From: Bifidobacterium scaligerum
GTDB taxonomy: Bacteria > Actinomycetota > Actinomycetes > Actinomycetales > Bifidobacteriaceae
Reading direction: 5' to 3'
NCBI RefSeq assembly: GCF_002802865.1
Contig: NZ_PGLQ01000004.1
Span: 82,144 to 146,143, forward strand
DNA: 64,000 nucleotides
Part shown: one piece after another, positions 62,007 through 64,000 of the stretch
Layout: each line of letters opens with the position of its first letter
Numbering within the stretch: the stretch's first letter is position 1
The notes under the pieces: generated by a model
Databases searched by the model: none
Seen by the model: the letters and a program-made list of their open reading frames with translations, nothing else
What the model was told of the DNA's origin: nothing
Translations under genes and position numbers: made by a program

Positions 62007-63575
62007 TCAGCTCAGTCTGGTGATGAGGTCGAAGAATCGTTGCTTGGCCTCCGTGAATGGCGGATAGACCACTCGCAACGTATCCGGGAACTGTGGCTTG
62101 ACCACCACCGTCTTGATGTGACTGAACGTATCGAATCCGGCTTTGCCGTGGTAAGCGCCCATACCGGAAGCCCCTACTCCCCCAAATGGCAGTCTGCTGG
62201 ACAACAGATGTCCCAGCGGCAGGTTGAATCCCAACGCACCGGAACTGGTACGCCGTTCGAAGGCGAGTCTTACCGCATGGTCGTTGGAAAAAACGTATGC
62301 AGCCAACGGCTTAGGCCGGGTATTCATGAACCGAATGGCCGCATCGACATCCCGCACCACTAGAATCGGCAAAATCGGACCGAAAATCTCCTCCTGCATT
62401 ACTGCTGCGTCCGGCTGAGTGCCGTACAGTACGGTTGGCGCGAAATAACGCGCTTCACGATCCACCTTGCCGCCGCAGATTATACGGCCGGTCGGATCGC
62501 TCACACCTGGCACCGGCACAATGTCGCTCGTCGATTCCGAATCATCAGCGTCAATGCCACGTCCATGCCGATTGGCAACGACTCCCGCATTAATGCGTCT
62601 GCCCATCATATCCATGGCCGCGCCGACCGCGGATGCGGCCACCACCAACGGCGAACTTGGCGTCTCGGAAGGCACGGTACCGGCTGGCAATAATCCAATG
62701 AGTCGTTCCATGTGACGATTGTTGATAATGCGACCATAATCATGTGAGGATCGCGGGTTCTCTCCGAAGAATTCAGTGATAGCCACAGCGATACGTTTCG
62801 CGAGCTTCTCAGCCACGTCCGGCGTCGCAAGTACATAATCAGGGGCCACGCAGGTCTGTCCTGCGTTGGCGAATTTGCCCCAGGCAATACGCCGTGCAGC
62901 AACGTTGATGTCCGCTGTACGGTCCACGAAACAAGGCGATTTGCCGCCAAGTTCCAACGTGACCGGCGTCAAATGCTCAGCAGCAGCCTTCATCACGATT
63001 GTTCCGACCCGCTCGCCACCGGTATAGAAAATATGATCGAACGGTTGTTTCAGCAACTCACCGGTCTCTTTCGCACCGCCTTCGACCACACACACCGCTT
63101 CCGGGTCAAGATACTGCGGTACCAATTCGGCAATGAGTCGTGATGTGTTCGCGGCCAGCTCAGAAGGTTTCAAGCACACGGCATTACCGGCGGCAAGCGC
63201 ATCAGCCAATGGTGCCAAGGCAAGCAACACAGGATAATTCCACGGTGCTATGACGAGCACCGCACCTTTGGGCTCAGCCACGGTCCAACCGGCCGCAGGC
63301 TGCAGCGCCGCCGGCATCGGCTTGGGACGCCGGGCAGCCCATCTACTCAACCGGTTACGTACAAATCGAGCCTCGTCTGCCACCAGATTCAGCTCCATCA
63401 GCACGGTTTCTGCAGCCGGTTTGTCTAGATCGACCATCAGCGCCGCAATAAAATCCTCGCGATGCTCCGCAATCATCCGTCGCAACGCGTCCAACTGTTC
63501 CCGTCGCCAAGTGAGGGGCCGTGTACGACCGGATTCGTAAGCGCTACGCAACTGGGCAAACGTCGTATCGATCAT
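62007..63575 (-). CDS. Aldehyde dehydrogenase family protein
   Basis: This 522-residue enzyme has the class 3-like ALDH plan: PWNYPVLLALAPLADALAAGN (110-131), LKPSELA, the catalytic E208 in TLELGGKSPC, and C242 in GQTCVAPDYVL. FGPILPILVV and GGVGASGMGAYHGKAGFDTFSH follow, and a hydrophobic C-terminal tail is present. A segment of about 60 residues at 299-362 (VPSETPSSPLVVAASAVGAA... through SDPTGR), rich in Ala, Ser and Asp, is extra to the family. The ATG at 63575 is supported by GGAAGGA. Probably oxidises medium-chain aldehydes with NAD(P); not the bifunctional AdhE type. Confidence 0.9.
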   Translation of the reverse strand: MIDTTFAQLRSAYESGRTRPLTWRREQLDALRRMIAEHREDFIAALMVDLDKPAAETVLMELNLVADEARFVRNRLSRWAARRPKPMPAALQPAAGWTVAEPKGAVLVIAPWNYPVLLALAPLADALAAGNAVCLKPSELAANTSRLIAELVPQYLDPEAVCVVEGGAKETGELLKQPFDHIFYTGGERVGTIVMKAAAEHLTPVTLELGGKSPCFVDRTADINVAARRIAWGKFANAGQTCVAPDYVLATPDVAEKLAKRIAVAITEFFGENPRSSHDYGRIINNRHMERLIGLLPAGTVPSETPSSPLVVAASAVGAAMDMMGRRINAGVVANRHGRGIDADDSESTSDIVPVPGVSDPTGRIICGGKVDREARYFAPTVLYGTQPDAAVMQEEIFGPILPILVVRDVDAAIRFMNTRPKPLAAYVFSNDHAVRLAFERRTSSGALGFNLPLGHLLSSRLPFGGVGASGMGAYHGKAGFDTFSHIKTVVVKPQFPDTLRVVYPPFTEAKQRFFDLITRLS

Positions 63576-64000
63576 GGCAAGTCCTTCCCATCCGGCCGTT
63601 CTCGGATACCGACCTGCCACCTATCGTACCGTCACTTCCGTGAGCAGAACCGTTCTCCGCCGGTGTCAATCTGATCGGCATACGACGGCCCGCCACACTG
63701 CCTAAAAACCGAAATCCTCACGGATTTCCGTCGCGGCACAGCCGCTCCCCTCACCTACGGACAGTCCACCGGACTGTCCGCTTCACGGCTCGGCAGGTTG
63801 TTTGCTTTACGGCAGTGCTACAGCAATTTCGGACGGGCTACGCCCGCACCCTGCTGACTCGCCTGACGGCTCGCCACGTTGCCTACAAACCGAAATCCTC
63901 ACGGATTTCCGTCGCGGCACAGCCGCTCCCCTCACCTACGGACAGTCCACCGGACTGTCCGCTTCACGGCTCGGCAGGTTGTTTGCTTTACGGCAGTGTC
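63576..64000. repeat. Hairpin-array direct repeats at right end of window
   Basis: No ORF of note is found. A 112-bp sequence (63706-63817) is repeated without mismatch at 63887-63998, period 181 bases, and flanking similarity (CGCCAC-TGCCT-AAACC) starts about 17 bases earlier. Each copy is a chain of small hairpins with short loops: GAAATCC-TCAC-GGATTTC, GCGGC-ACA-GCCGC, CGGACAGTCC-ACC-GGACTGTCCG; the spacer adds CGGGC-TAC-GCCCG. The array is cut by the window end, so copy number is unknown. Confidence 0.8.

Noticed and set aside
63706..63998. A CRISPR array at the right end
   Set aside because: The repeated unit is 112 bases with a 69-base gap and internal hairpins; CRISPR repeats are 23-47 bases with unique spacers and no Cas genes are near.
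1..64000. Prophage, integrative element or insertion sequence
   Set aside because: No integrase, transposase, terminase or att-like direct repeat flanking the tRNA was found, and gene style is uniform across the window.

Overview
The window is a 64 kb stretch of high-GC actinobacterial chromosome that reads as Bifidobacterium, most probably the B. longum/B. breve group. This rests on the gene families and their style: fused PurL of 1250 residues, PurT-type formyltransferase, YolD-like plus Y-family polymerase under an actinobacterial SOS box, a BASS-family transporter, abundant local regulators, and strong GGAG ribosome sites. The genus and species are inference from remembered family features; no database was searched. 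No prophage, insertion sequence, CRISPR array or rRNA operon is visible. One tRNA (His) is present.

Layout. 1-6.3 kb: an MFS transporter, a sugar O-acetyltransferase, a divergent DUF1349/AraC pair, a flavodoxin-fold quinone reductase, and an SDR oxidoreductase with its divergent TetR regulator. 6.3-13.2 kb: an atypical L-lactate dehydrogenase, a trans-aconitate methyltransferase-like gene, a second quinone reductase, a second acetyltransferase, a 3-hydroxyacyl-CoA dehydrogenase-like gene, and a 14-segment MFS exporter divergent from a LysR regulator. 14-21.8 kb: a two-component system, a FetAB-like ABC pair, cupin and flavodoxin genes, a DedA protein, an HhH-GPD glycosylase, and a PadR regulator divergent from an F420/NADP oxidoreductase-like gene. 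22-30.7 kb: a TetR-MFS operon, a class II-like UvrA, a GntR/membrane-protein pair preceded by a 56-bp palindrome, a zinc alcohol dehydrogenase and a Gfo/Idh/MocA oxidoreductase. 30.8-35.2 kb: the rpsL-rpsG-fusA-tuf translation operon on the minus strand. 35.9-41 kb: a frameshifted bile-acid:sodium symporter-family gene, tRNA-His, threonine aldolase, a glycosyltransferase and an aminotransferase. 41-47 kb: purT, purC, purL. 47-54 kb: a lactonase, a deoxyinosine glycosylase, an NhaC-type antiporter, an aldo/keto reductase, and an SOS-controlled Y-family polymerase with its small partner. 54-64 kb: a surface propeller gene interrupted by a stop codon, a DUF6020-like membrane protein, purF-purM-purD, an aldehyde dehydrogenase, and hairpin-rich repeats at the right end.

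How the parts fit. Six of the eleven steps of de novo purine synthesis are encoded here (purF, purD, purT, purL, purM, purC) in two plus-strand blocks; strong hairpins separate purC/purL and purM/purD. Several small redox enzymes (two paralogous quinone reductases, flavodoxin, F420/NADP reductase-like protein, SDR, AKR, ADH, ALDH) sit beside their own regulators. Many regulator genes are accompanied by a visible palindrome.

Most interesting signals: (1) a 19-bp palindrome, ATATCTCA-N3-TGAGATAT, present twice in the padR intergenic region and once about 16 kb away before a quinone reductase, suggesting a small PadR redox regulon; (2) a near-perfect 56-bp palindrome, overlapping a competing hairpin, upstream of the GntR/membrane-protein pair; (3) two genes broken by single lesions (a G-tract frameshift and an in-frame TAA); (4) a hairpin-array repeat with a 181-bp period running off the right end of the window.
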